Source of the DNA: Verrucomicrobiia bacterium
Lineage (GTDB): Bacteria; Verrucomicrobiota; Verrucomicrobiia; Verrucomicrobiales; Akkermansiaceae
Direction: 5' to 3'
Length of the DNA stretch: 36,630 bases
Assembly (NCBI GenBank): GCA_030432565.1
Contig: JAUIGV010000045.1
Span: 1-36,630, forward strand
Made by a program: the position numbers and the translations under genes. Numbering within the stretch: position 1 is the first letter of the stretch; each line of letters opens with the position of its first letter. Positions 16,308 to 25,300 of this stretch are shown here, piece after piece. The notes under the pieces were generated by a model. It ran no database searches and was not told the DNA's origin. It saw only the letters and a list, made by a program, of their open reading frames with translations.

Positions 16308-18053
16308 TTAGGATTCCGAAATGATGGGCTTGGGAAGCGGGTCGATCCCAAAGTGTTTGAGCATGACGTCGGCTGATCGAAGTGATCCCTGGACCCAACC
16401 CTGCATGTCCGAGAAGGCTTCGTTGCAGGTGTAGACCCCTTCCACCGGGTTCGCGAGGAAGGGGATGACCTTCCTGTCATCGGCATTGATTCCCCACTGG
16501 TGAACGGCGTATCCGAAGTCGGCCTCGGCATTCCAAAGGCGGTAGCTGGTCATAATGGGAGGCGGAATGTTTGGGAAGAGGAAGACCTCCTGGAATTGTC
16601 GTATGGCTTCTTCGACAACTGCCACCGAGGCGGGAAAGATGGTCTGGTTTTCCTTCCGGGTTTGGATCTCTTGAAGCGGGGATGTGAACTTGTCGCCCAC
16701 GTTTTGAAGTCCGTGCCAGAAGTTGGCATTGTCCCAGTCGCAGTAGATGGTGAGCGCTGCCGGCTGGCCGAGACGTTCCTTCATGGCGGCGGGATCGGTG
16801 CCCTGGACATTGGTCGTGTAGAAGGGATAGATGGCGTTGGCGGGAAGGTCGGTAAAGTTGGGGCCAAATTCGACTGGAATTTGTCCGGTCAGTCCGCTGT
16901 CAAGCCACCAGGGGGTGCGGAAATAGAGGTTGATTTTGAGCAGCTGTTGTTCGGTTGCGGTTTGGAGGGCTTCCCAGATTTCGCGCGCGTTGTCCGCTTG
17001 ATGAAGGACGGGAGAAACAGTGAAGGCTTTCTCCAGAGCGCGGCGTGCGACGGCGAGGATGAGCTTTTTGCCGGTGGCTGTCACCGGGGTTCCCTCGGGC
17101 ACAAAGGGGCTGGCATTTTGCCCCTTGGGTGCGCGGGTCATTTGGAGCTCGAATCCATCGTCTTCTCTCGTGAAATTATTCACGTTGGTTGAAAGATGGA
17201 CCTCGGCTCCCATCTCGATGATTTTTTCATAAACCGCGGTGGTCAGGGTGCTGAAGCCATCGATGAAGGTATGAAACTGGGGATTGGCAGGGAAGTCCTT
17301 GAGCAATTGGAAGGCCTCCCCGGCGCTCATGAGGGAGAGGTAGGGTCCGGCAAATCCGAGGGCATGCGAGAGAAGAACGAGCGCCTCTTCGCTGTTGCCC
17401 ATGTCGCGGAGGAGGCCCCAGAGTTGCCACTTGTTGAGGGTTTCGCCGCGCCAGCTGAATTCGAGACGGAATTTCTGCCAGAACCCGGGTGTAAGGTCTT
17501 CTTCACCGGGAATGGTGAGATATCCGTTCTGTTTGAGGATGGAGAGGAAGGCTGAATCGAGCAGGCTGAGGGGCGAGCGGTCTTTCTCACCGGGTGAGAG
17601 ATCATAGAGCTTTTTCCAGATCGAATTTCCTCCGGCATCGATCTCCTTGGTACTCATGCTGTGACCCCGCACGCAGATCCGGTTTCCTCCTGATTCACTG
17701 CTCATGGGGAAATCGACAATCTGATCTCGAGAGATTCCAAGTTCTTCGATGAGGGCGATGAGCTCGGTCATTTGCCAGGTGAAGCGCATACCCCCTTCCT
17801 CTTCCTTGACGGTGAAGACTGACTTCTGACCGATGGAATCCAAATCCATGGAAAGCGGGCGGAAAAGCTCCTTGGTGTCTTCGTCCACCTCGATAAGGTC
17901 CGACTGCAGACGCCCGCCATAGCGGTTCAGCCGTTCAATGATGACGATCCGCTGTGAGGGATCTTTTTGGAGCATGCGGTAGGCCGTGTAGAGGCCTGCA
18001 ATACCGGCTCCAACAATGAGGACGTCGGCGTTTTGGATGGATTCGTTGGACAT
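16308..18053 (-). CDS. Flavin-containing amine oxidase / L-amino acid oxidase-like protein
   Basis: The product has 581 residues from the ATG at 18053; an in-frame upstream start would place extra residues before a standard N-terminus. The FAD motif VLIVGAGIAGLYTAYRML is at about 11-28, followed by IVIIERLNRYGGRLQS, which has the acidic residue and GG doublet of the monoamine oxidase/LAAO superfamily. The C-terminal flavin motif GVYTCNEAFSDMQGWVQGSL is present near 545-565. No signal peptide is seen, so it is probably cytoplasmic. It oxidises an amine or amino acid with release of ammonia and H2O2. The next gene encodes an oxo-acid decarboxylase, which favours an amino acid substrate. A 10-nt pyrimidine element (18067-18076) and an AT-rich region lie upstream. 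Confidence 0.85.
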   Translation of the reverse strand: MSNESIQNADVLIVGAGIAGLYTAYRMLQKDPSQRIVIIERLNRYGGRLQSDLIEVDEDTKELFRPLSMDLDSIGQKSVFTVKEEEGGMRFTWQMTELIALIEELGISRDQIVDFPMSSESGGNRICVRGHSMSTKEIDAGGNSIWKKLYDLSPGEKDRSPLSLLDSAFLSILKQNGYLTIPGEEDLTPGFWQKFRLEFSWRGETLNKWQLWGLLRDMGNSEEALVLLSHALGFAGPYLSLMSAGEAFQLLKDFPANPQFHTFIDGFSTLTTAVYEKIIEMGAEVHLSTNVNNFTREDDGFELQMTRAPKGQNASPFVPEGTPVTATGKKLILAVARRALEKAFTVSPVLHQADNAREIWEALQTATEQQLLKINLYFRTPWWLDSGLTGQIPVEFGPNFTDLPANAIYPFYTTNVQGTDPAAMKERLGQPAALTIYCDWDNANFWHGLQNVGDKFTSPLQEIQTRKENQTIFPASVAVVEEAIRQFQEVFLFPNIPPPIMTSYRLWNAEADFGYAVHQWGINADDRKVIPFLANPVEGVYTCNEAFSDMQGWVQGSLRSADVMLKHFGIDPLPKPIISES

Positions 18054-18066
18054 ATGGATTGGTCGG

Positions 18067-18076
18067 TTGGAGGAGA
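18067..18076 (-). promoter_or_regulatory. Shared pyrimidine-rich element before the amine oxidase start
   Basis: The minus strand reads TCTCCTCCAA, ending 13 nt before the ATG at 18053. It is identical to the elements at 11547 and 28324. Both this copy and the one at 11547 continue with C after AA. Role unknown. Confidence 0.35.
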
Positions 18077-18102
18077 ATGCGGTCGATACCAGCAATTCAC
18101 CC

Positions 18103-18176
18103 CAATTATTTGTCCAACTTTAGTATTATTAAAAATATATTAACGAAAGAAAAAACATATTATTTATTGGTGTCGA
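18103..18176. promoter_or_regulatory. AT-rich upstream region of the amine oxidase operon
   Basis: About 75 bp of strongly AT-rich sequence stands out from GC-rich surroundings. On the minus strand it contains several TATA-like hexamers (for example TTAATATA and TAATAAT). It most likely holds the promoter for the amine oxidase-decarboxylase operon, but I cannot pick one -35/-10 pair with confidence. Confidence 0.35.
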
Positions 18177-18261
18177 TATGGGGCGGCCAAGAAACCTCGC
18201 GGTCATACCCCCGCGCCCGCTTGGGTCCGCGATTGGCGGATTGTTGATCGTCGGGTGCGGG

Positions 18262-18858
18262 CTACTTTTTGGAAGCTTCGAGTTCGGTAATAAAGATATT
18301 ACGGAATAGGTGCTGTCCGCCTCCGGGGACTTCGGCCTGCACCGCGATGAAACCCGCTTCGAGGTCTTCGAGGCCCTCGCTGTTCCATGCTTCCCTGCCG
18401 TTGATCATGAGGGAGATTTTTGCGCCGTCCACGGTGAGCTTGAATTTGTTCCACTCGCGGTCCTTGAGGAGACCTGTGCTGGTGGCACCTTTAATGCCGC
18501 CGACATTTCCTTCCTTGCCTTTCAGGAGGTTGGCCTGATAGCGCCTTGGCCAAGGGCTTTTCGCGGGAACCGAGGTGTAGCGGAAATAGATGCCGCTGTC
18601 CCACTTGTCCTCGGCCAGAGCCTTCCATTCATATTCCAGGACAAAGTTTTGATACTTTTTCACGGATTGCACGAGGCCGTTGCCGCTTTTGATGAAGAGA
18701 TTACCATCGACGACCTCCGCTTCACACTTGAGGACGGTCCAACCGTCCAGGTTTTTGCCGTTGAAGAGTGAGACGCGTTTTTCATCGGCCGAAGCCAATT
18801 GGGATGTAAGCAGGGAAGCGAGAAGAAGAAGTTGGATAACGAGATTTTTTTTCATCAT
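18262..18858 (-). CDS. DUF1080 (3-keto-disaccharide hydrolase-like) secreted protein
   Basis: The product has 198 residues from the ATG at 18858; a second ATG directly follows at 18855. A signal peptide (MMKKNLVIQLLLLASLLTSQLASA) precedes a single DUF1080 beta-sandwich: VSLFNGKNLDGWTVL, FVLEYEWKALAEDKWDSGIY, YQANLLKGKEGNVGGIKG, EWNKFKLTVDGAKISLMING and FIAVQAEVPGGGQHLFRNIF. DUF1080 proteins are expanded in Planctomycetes and Verrucomicrobia; the fold is concanavalin A-like and some members cleave 3-keto-glycosides. The gene is divergent from the second FAD oxidoreductase with 149 bp between starts, in a region rich in glycan-related secreted proteins. No catalytic role is proven for this copy. 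Confidence 0.88.
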   Translation of the reverse strand: MMKKNLVIQLLLLASLLTSQLASADEKRVSLFNGKNLDGWTVLKCEAEVVDGNLFIKSGNGLVQSVKKYQNFVLEYEWKALAEDKWDSGIYFRYTSVPAKSPWPRRYQANLLKGKEGNVGGIKGATSTGLLKDREWNKFKLTVDGAKISLMINGREAWNSEGLEDLEAGFIAVQAEVPGGGQHLFRNIFITELEASKK

Positions 18859-19007
18859 GCTGGAGAGAGTTACGTGAACTGCAGAATAGTCTGGCAGGAA
18901 TTTCACAGCGGGGAAAGGTTCGAAATGAACCAGGGTTGTGAATCCTTCTTGCAACGGGGCACGGGAAGAGAAGACTGGGGCGGTTGACTGAATCAATCTT
19001 GTCCTTC

Positions 19008-20729
19008 ATGAAAAATTCCCAGGCTTTCCAACATTTCCTGTCGCTGCTGTTGGCCTTTGTTTTTGCCATCGATTCTGCAGCGTTGGCGGGTGGGACCGGG
19101 GGGGGAAGAGAAGCTGATATTGTGGTTTACGGTGATGCGGCTGTGGGGGTTTCGGCCGCGATCCAAGCGGCCCGGATGAACAAGTCGGTTATTCTCATTT
19201 CCCAGTATGGTCACCTCGGTGGCATGACAAGCAGCGGACTCGGTTGGACGGATTTGGGGAGCTCGGCAATCCTTGGAGGAATTTCCCGTGAATTTTATCA
19301 CGAGGTTTATCTGCACTATGCCAGGGCGGACTCGTGGGACCGGCAAAAGAAAGAAGAGTTCCGGAAGAACGGGCAGGGCGGGATTCCCACCTTTGACAGG
19401 GAGACGCAACTGGCTTCGGTTTTTGAACCAAAAGTCGCGGAGATGATTTTTGATAGGATGATCAGGGCTGCCGGTGTGAAGGTGGTGGAGGGTCGCCTGG
19501 ATCTCAAAAGCGGAGCGATTATGAAGGCACGGCGGATTTCGGCAATCCGTCTGGAAGGAGGGAAGGAGATCCGCGGAAAAATGTTTATCGATGCTTCATA
19601 CGAGGGGGATTTGATGGCGGCGGCCGGAGTGAGATACTTGGTAGGCCGGGAGAAAAATGCCAGATTCCAGGAGAGCTCGAACGCCATCACGATGCCTGTT
19701 CATGGTAATAATTTGGTGAATGGAATTGATCCTTATCTCAAGCAGGGAGATCCCTCGAGTGGGCTGCTGCCGGGTGTGAATGGGTTCGATGAAGAGGATG
19801 TGGGGAAGGGAGATCATCGCTTACAGGCATTCTGTTACCGTATGTGTCTGACCAATGATCCGGAGAACAGAGTGGAGATCAAGAAGCCAGCAAACTATGA
19901 CGAGGCAGACTATGAAATTCTCTTCCGGGCGATCGAGACCGGAAAGAAGAAGGGCGGATTTTTTAAGTATTCCCCGGTTCCAAATCTGAAGACCGACTCC
20001 AACAACACAGGCGGAATTTCGACTGACTTCATTGGTGGAAACTACAGCGACCTTCCTCCGGATCATCCCAATTATTGGGATTGGACCACGCTCTCCCATC
20101 AACAGCGTGAGGAGGTGGCGGCGAAACATCGGGATTGGCAGCTCGGCCTCATCTGGACTTTGCAACACCACAAGCGGGTGCCCGAGCCGATTCGGAAACG
20201 CCATCTTGCCTGGGGACTCGCCAAGGATGAATTTGTCGGGAACGATCACTGGCCATACAATATTTACGTTCGGGAAGGTCGTCGCATGCTCTCTGATTTT
20301 GTCATGACCGAGCATCAATGCCGGCAGAATCCCGACTATCCTCCGATCAAGGATTCGGTGGGCATGGGGGCCTACACCATGGATTCGCACAACGTGCAGC
20401 GCGTGGTTTTTAAAGGGCAACTCAAGAATGAAGGGGACATTCAAAAACCTCTGGGTGGCAGGCCCTACCCGATTTCCTATCGGGCGATTGTGCCGCGGGA
20501 GGGTGAGTGCGAAAATCTACTGGTTCCCTGGTGCCTTTCGGCATCACACATCGCGTTCGGCTCGATCCGCATGGAACCGGTGGGGATGGTGCTGGGGCAG
20601 AGTGCCGGAACGGCGGCCGCTCATGCAATCGATGACGAGGTCTCCGTTCAGAAAGTCGATTATGCCAAGCTGAGGAAGCGACTCCTGGAAGATGGCCAGG
20701 CACTCTACCAGAAGGAGTCGGGACAATGA
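19008..20729 (+). CDS. Secreted FAD-dependent oxidoreductase (FAD_oxidored family, Planctomycetes/Verrucomicrobia type)
   Basis: The product has 573 residues from the ATG at 19008; the start gives a signal peptide (SLLLAFVFAIDSAALAGG). The FAD-binding region reads ADIVVYGDAAVGVSAAIQAA (about 36-55), then VILISQYGHLGGMTSSGLGW. Compared with the usual GGTSAGV loop, the first glycine pair is GD here. Later conserved blocks are FIDASYEGDLMAAAGVRYLV and the C-terminal MEPVGMVLGQSAGTAAAHAI. The family is common in these phyla and often mis-annotated as xanthan lyase; the real substrates are unknown, with oxidised sugars suspected. The gene leads a same-strand series with the esterase and the lectin protein. 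Two hairpins follow its stop. Confidence 0.87.
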   Translation: MKNSQAFQHFLSLLLAFVFAIDSAALAGGTGGGREADIVVYGDAAVGVSAAIQAARMNKSVILISQYGHLGGMTSSGLGWTDLGSSAILGGISREFYHEVYLHYARADSWDRQKKEEFRKNGQGGIPTFDRETQLASVFEPKVAEMIFDRMIRAAGVKVVEGRLDLKSGAIMKARRISAIRLEGGKEIRGKMFIDASYEGDLMAAAGVRYLVGREKNARFQESSNAITMPVHGNNLVNGIDPYLKQGDPSSGLLPGVNGFDEEDVGKGDHRLQAFCYRMCLTNDPENRVEIKKPANYDEADYEILFRAIETGKKKGGFFKYSPVPNLKTDSNNTGGISTDFIGGNYSDLPPDHPNYWDWTTLSHQQREEVAAKHRDWQLGLIWTLQHHKRVPEPIRKRHLAWGLAKDEFVGNDHWPYNIYVREGRRMLSDFVMTEHQCRQNPDYPPIKDSVGMGAYTMDSHNVQRVVFKGQLKNEGDIQKPLGGRPYPISYRAIVPREGECENLLVPWCLSASHIAFGSIRMEPVGMVLGQSAGTAAAHAIDDEVSVQKVDYAKLRKRLLEDGQALYQKESGQ

Positions 20730-20753
20730 CCTTTCCTTTTTTGGGAAGGTCAT
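20726..20753 (+). terminator. Hairpin overlapping the FAD oxidoreductase stop codon
   Basis: An 11-bp stem (ATGACCTTTCC pairing with GGGAAGGTCAT, one G-U) surrounds a loop of six T residues. It includes the stop codon at 20727-20729. There is no downstream T run, so it may attenuate or stabilise the transcript rather than end it. Confidence 0.4.
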
Positions 20754-20754
20754 T

Positions 20755-20777
20755 TCATGGAAAATATCTTTCCATGA
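20755..20777 (+). other. Second inverted repeat in the gap before the esterase gene
   Basis: A perfect 9-bp stem (TCATGGAAA and TTTCCATGA) with a 5-nt loop begins 2 bp after the previous hairpin and ends 35 bp before the esterase ATG. Two adjacent stems in an 82-bp gap suggest transcript processing or attenuation between the two genes. No factor is identifiable. Confidence 0.4.
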
Positions 20778-20811
20778 TCCGGTGACGTGGGAGGGTGTTT
20801 TCCCAACGATC

Positions 20812-22227
20812 ATGAAAGAGAAAAAGGGAATCAAGCAGTTGTGGCTCGCCGCGCTTTTGGGGTTCGGGCTCACAGGTAGTCCGCAGGCGAAAGAGAAGCC
20901 GGTCAAAGTGTTCATTCTCTCCGGGCAGTCCAATATGGTGGGTGCCGGCAAGGTTGATGGCGGGAGCAGTCGGTGGGGGTCACAGTTCATCGGTCCGGTG
21001 GTTTCAGTCTACCCGGGCGCCTATGATCCCAAGACAGACTATGATACTCTGAAACCGGTCGAGACCCTCAAGCTGGAGAGTTTCGGTGGCACCAACCCCA
21101 CCCCGTATCCCGAAGGCGGGGTCCAAGTGACGCGCGGATTTGTGCAAGTCAAGGAGACCGGGATTTATGAGTTCCGCCCGGGCTATGGGGGATCGATGAA
21201 CAATATCATGGAGGTTGATGGAAAGGTGGTTCACCATCAGGAACCCGGTCGGCAAGCCGTTCGCAGTCAGGTAAAACTGGAAGCGGGAAAGCAGGTCCCT
21301 TTCAAGATTACTTACCTCACCAATGATGCCAACGGGCTGGGTTGGATCGTGCGACTGGATGTTCCGGGGACCCTGTCGGCCCTCGTCAACTTCGAGGGAA
21401 AGTATCCCTACTTGAAAAATGACAAGGGCCAGTGGACTGCGCGTGATGATGTCTATTACAAGGGGGTGGTGGCTGCGACGGGAAGTCATTGGCTCGGTGT
21501 CAATGGAGGAAGAATCGGTCCCGAGCTGGGTTTTGGACATGTCGTTGGAAATGGCATCGAGGAGCCGGTTCTTCTTTTGAAAGCTTCCCAGGGAAACCGT
21601 GCGTTGGGTTGGGATTTTCTCCCTCCCGGAAGCGAGCAGTATGAATACGACGGCAAGGTTTTCGCAGGCTACAAAGATTCACCGATGTTCTGGGAAAAGG
21701 GCACCGAGCCCAAACCGATCAATTGGTATGCCGGCAAGCAATATGACGATTGCTTTGGGGCGGCTCACGAGGTGCTTGATCACTTCGACAAGAATTTCCC
21801 GCACTGGAAAGGCCGGGGTTTTGAGATCGTGGGTTTCGCCTGGTGGCAGGGCGACAAGGACCGCTATACCGAAGGGTTGGCGGCGCAGTATGAGAAAAAT
21901 CTCGTCCATCTGATCAAAACTCTCCGCACCGAATTCAAAGCACCGGAAGCCAGGTTTGTCGTTGCGACTCTGGGCCAGACAGCCAAGGACACCAAACCGG
22001 AGAATGGTCAGGAGAAAAACGAGAAAATGATTCTCGACGCCCAACTCGCGGTGGACGGATCAACCGGGAAGTATTCCGAATTCAAAGGCAACGTCGCCAC
22101 CGTTTATACCCACCCGCTCAGTCAGGGTGGAGCTTCTAACAGCCACTACAATGGTCATGCCCAGACTTATATGGATGTGGGTGAGGCGATGGGTGAGGCG
22201 ATGCTGAAGCTCCTCAAGGGGGATTAG
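20812..22227 (+). CDS. Secreted SASA-type (sialate O-acetylesterase-like) SGNH esterase with inserted beta domain
   Basis: The product has 471 residues from the ATG at 20812, which gives a signal peptide (IKQLWLAALLGFGLTGSPQA). Block I of the carbohydrate acetylesterase family is VFILSGQSNMVGAG, with nucleophile S40. The later block GFAWWQGDKD is near 341-350, and the catalytic His probably lies in the C-terminal SHYNGHAQTYMDVGEAM segment (H445 or H449). Between about 80 and 200 there is an inserted beta-rich domain (GVQVTRGFVQVKETGIYEFR, then NNIMEVDGKVV) that resembles PA14. The enzyme would remove acetyl groups from extracellular glycans. It lies between the FAD oxidoreductase and the lectin protein on the same strand. 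Confidence 0.87.
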   Translation: MKEKKGIKQLWLAALLGFGLTGSPQAKEKPVKVFILSGQSNMVGAGKVDGGSSRWGSQFIGPVVSVYPGAYDPKTDYDTLKPVETLKLESFGGTNPTPYPEGGVQVTRGFVQVKETGIYEFRPGYGGSMNNIMEVDGKVVHHQEPGRQAVRSQVKLEAGKQVPFKITYLTNDANGLGWIVRLDVPGTLSALVNFEGKYPYLKNDKGQWTARDDVYYKGVVAATGSHWLGVNGGRIGPELGFGHVVGNGIEEPVLLLKASQGNRALGWDFLPPGSEQYEYDGKVFAGYKDSPMFWEKGTEPKPINWYAGKQYDDCFGAAHEVLDHFDKNFPHWKGRGFEIVGFAWWQGDKDRYTEGLAAQYEKNLVHLIKTLRTEFKAPEARFVVATLGQTAKDTKPENGQEKNEKMILDAQLAVDGSTGKYSEFKGNVATVYTHPLSQGGASNSHYNGHAQTYMDVGEAMGEAMLKLLKGD

Positions 22228-22305
22228 TTGGGGGAGGTTCCGGCAAGATTCAGATTGCGTTTCGAGCACTGATTGCATTGCCTTAGGGGAATACCTCCCG
22301 CTGCG

Positions 22306-25300
22306 ATGAATGCTTCTTCCCGCTTGTGCCTCTTTGTTCTGAACTTATTCTACTCCTATTCTTCCGGGTATGCCCAAGTGGTGGCAGGCCCGGTGAGCGG
22401 GCCGGGAGGCAACTTTTATGAGATTATCTTTTTCCCTTCTGCGGCAGATGCGGTGAAGTGGACGAAGGCGGAGGCTCTTGCCGAAGAAAGGACGTCGGTT
22501 GTCGGAGCGGCATCTGCTCACCTTGCCACCATCACCTCACCCGAGGAGGATGTCTTGATCGAGAAGCTCCGTCATCAGGTTTTGACGGCGGCGGGTTTGG
22601 ATCCTCATGCCGGAAATGCTCCGCCGTTTTGGGTGGGGGGATTCCAACCAAATGGGCAGAGTTCTCCTTCCTCAAATTGGCAGTGGGTGAATGGCGGGGG
22701 AGTGGTCAATGGGATTGCGAATTACACAAATTGGCGGCGGGGAGAGCCGAACGATTGGCCTGATACCGGAGTGGAGAGCAATCAGGAAAACCATCTCGTG
22801 ATAGGTCTGGGCGGCCGCTTCACGTGGGCTGACATGACTGGAAACCGGCAGGGCTATGTCGTGGAGTACGAGATGGAGCCGGTGAGCGAGCCGGTTCAAG
22901 AGGGATGGGGGCCGTCGGGGAACTTCTACCGCGTTGTTGTTCCCGGATACAATATGACTTGGGAAGAGGCGGCGCGCGACGCCTGGAAATACGACAGGTT
23001 TGTGCGGGGACGACTTCCTCATCTTGCTACGATCGGTTCCGAGCAAGAAGGAAAGTATATCGAAACTTTGAGGCAAGGATCAGGGGTCGGCTGGGAGAAC
23101 GGATTGTGGTTGGGCGGATATCAAAGACCCTGGCAGGAAAGTTCATCCCATGGGTGGCGCTGGGTTCACGACGAGGGGGTCGTTGGCGGGACAGTGGGGG
23201 GACTTGGATATTCGAACTGGAATACCGGCGAGCCAAACGATTGGCCCTCGGCGGAGGAGAATGGAGGAGAGGACTATTTGGGATTGCGGGCGGGCAGCTC
23301 GTTGTGGAATGACATTTCAACACCCCAGGGCGGTTACGTGGCGGAGTTTGAAGAGGAACCTGCGCGGGAGCGGGAGTTCCGAAGTATGAGATATCCCGGA
23401 GATAGTCATTACTGGTTTGGTCATGAAGAAGAATTCAGCCGTCGTCTTCAGATGACGGTGGAGGCGTGGGTGTATCGTGAGGATTCGAGCCGGACGGAGT
23501 CTGTCTTGAGTCATGGATCGATCTCGGAGGGTTTCTTCTTTGGGTTCGCGAGTGAGAAAATTCGCTTTGGCCGCAGCGGTGGGTTTGCGGTTTTGTCGGA
23601 GGGAGATGTGCCCAGCGGGCAGTGGACTCATGTTGCGGTGAGTTATGACGGAAGCATGGCGAGGTTTTATATCAATGGGGAGGGAGCTGGTGTCCTGCCT
23701 CTTCAGCACGCCGGCTTCTCTCAGACCGGGCCATTGCGGCTCGCAGGAGGGCCGGGAGGAGGGGTACTGGGTTTCAAGGGTTCTCTGGACGAAGTTCGGC
23801 TCTGGTCTGGAGTCCGTTCTGCGGCGGAGTTGAACAGCCGTCGATTTGTGGAGCTGGATGCTTCAAGCAACGAGGAAGATCTTGAGTTGGTTTTTCCAAT
23901 TGGCAGCCGTATTGAAGTTGTGATGGAGGACGGTCCTTGGGCCGACCAAGTGGGAAGTGGGTTATCCCTTGAATATACCGGGGTCTTGCCAAGGGAGTTG
24001 GTGATTCCGCAGGCGAGTAACCATCCGAAATTTGATGGCAATGTCGATCCCCGCACCGAGTATGCGGGCGCGGAAGAATTGGTAATTCGCTACGAGGACG
24101 GTCCTAGTTTCCGGGACGCCAATGCTTACTTGGCTCATGATGGTGAGTTTCTTTATGTGGGGCTTGAGGGGGTTCGTCTCCCTGCCGGGGGGAGCCCGCT
24201 CTCGAACAATTTTCTGACAATCTTTTTAGATCCGGATGGTTCGAGTCCGTGGTTCGATGGCGAGCTGAAGCGGATCCGTTATCGTCTGGACGACGGTTCG
24301 GCCACTTTTTCGAGGTTGGAGACCGAGCCGTTTCCAAGGTGGGTTGAGGATCCGCAGTTGTCGGTTGATTTTCAGGCACTGCGGGGAACGGAGCGGCAGA
24401 GTGAGTTTACCTCGGCGCGCGATGTGGAGTTTCGCATACGGCGTTCGGTCATGGGAGGTTTCCATCTCGATGGCTTTGATCGACTGGCAATCGTTCATGA
24501 AAATCATGGCGGCCCGGGAGGGACAAGCCGTGCTCCGAATGGTGCGCTTGGCAGCCAACCGGCCACATGGGCTGAGATGCGCTACACGCCAAGGGAGACC
24601 GGCTCCCTGCCATACGTTGATATCGAAGGAATTGTGGTAAACCCCGCGAACGGCGATGGAATCGAAGGTGTTACGGTAAGGCTCCGGGGTTTAAACGGAG
24701 AGTATGCGGTGAGGGAAACCAATAGCGCCGGGCGATATAGTTTCGTGGAATATGTGGGAGTGGGGGACCCGCTTCGGGTGGTGATTGATGTTCCGGAGGG
24801 TGGGCAGACCGGGATCCCTTCCGTCAGGCCGGGCGGGGACGTGCCCACCTCAATCTCGGGAGCGGAGGTCAGCTATGCCGGATGTGAAGGCGAATACTGC
24901 TCCTATGCTCACGTGGTTTTCCGGGTGAGGCTTCCTTTGCCACCCACGACGATTCTTTGGTTCACACCCGGTGAAGTTTATCCCGAAGCGGTGACGCGGA
25001 GGTTCCCGGATGGCAAGACGGCTGCCGGGCTGCCCTTCCACGTTGAGATCGCGAACATCCACGATGATCTTACTTTTTATCTTCTGAAGGATCACTGTCC
25101 GAACGATCCGACGGTGTCACCGTCGTGTGTTGAGGGCGTGGATTATTTTCGTCTTGAGGCCACCCGGATCACGCCGGCTGACGGAAGTCCATCGTACTTC
25201 GAGGTGCGGATTCCCGGGCCAAGTGATGGTGCCCCGGAGGTTCCGTTTCCCGGATCTTATCGCCTCGCGGCCCACGACACTTGGGCGCGGCCAGCCAACA

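Noticed and set aside
18859-18996. Upstream extension of the DUF1080 gene by 46 residues
   Set aside because: It would bury the signal peptide, and the added residues do not resemble the family.
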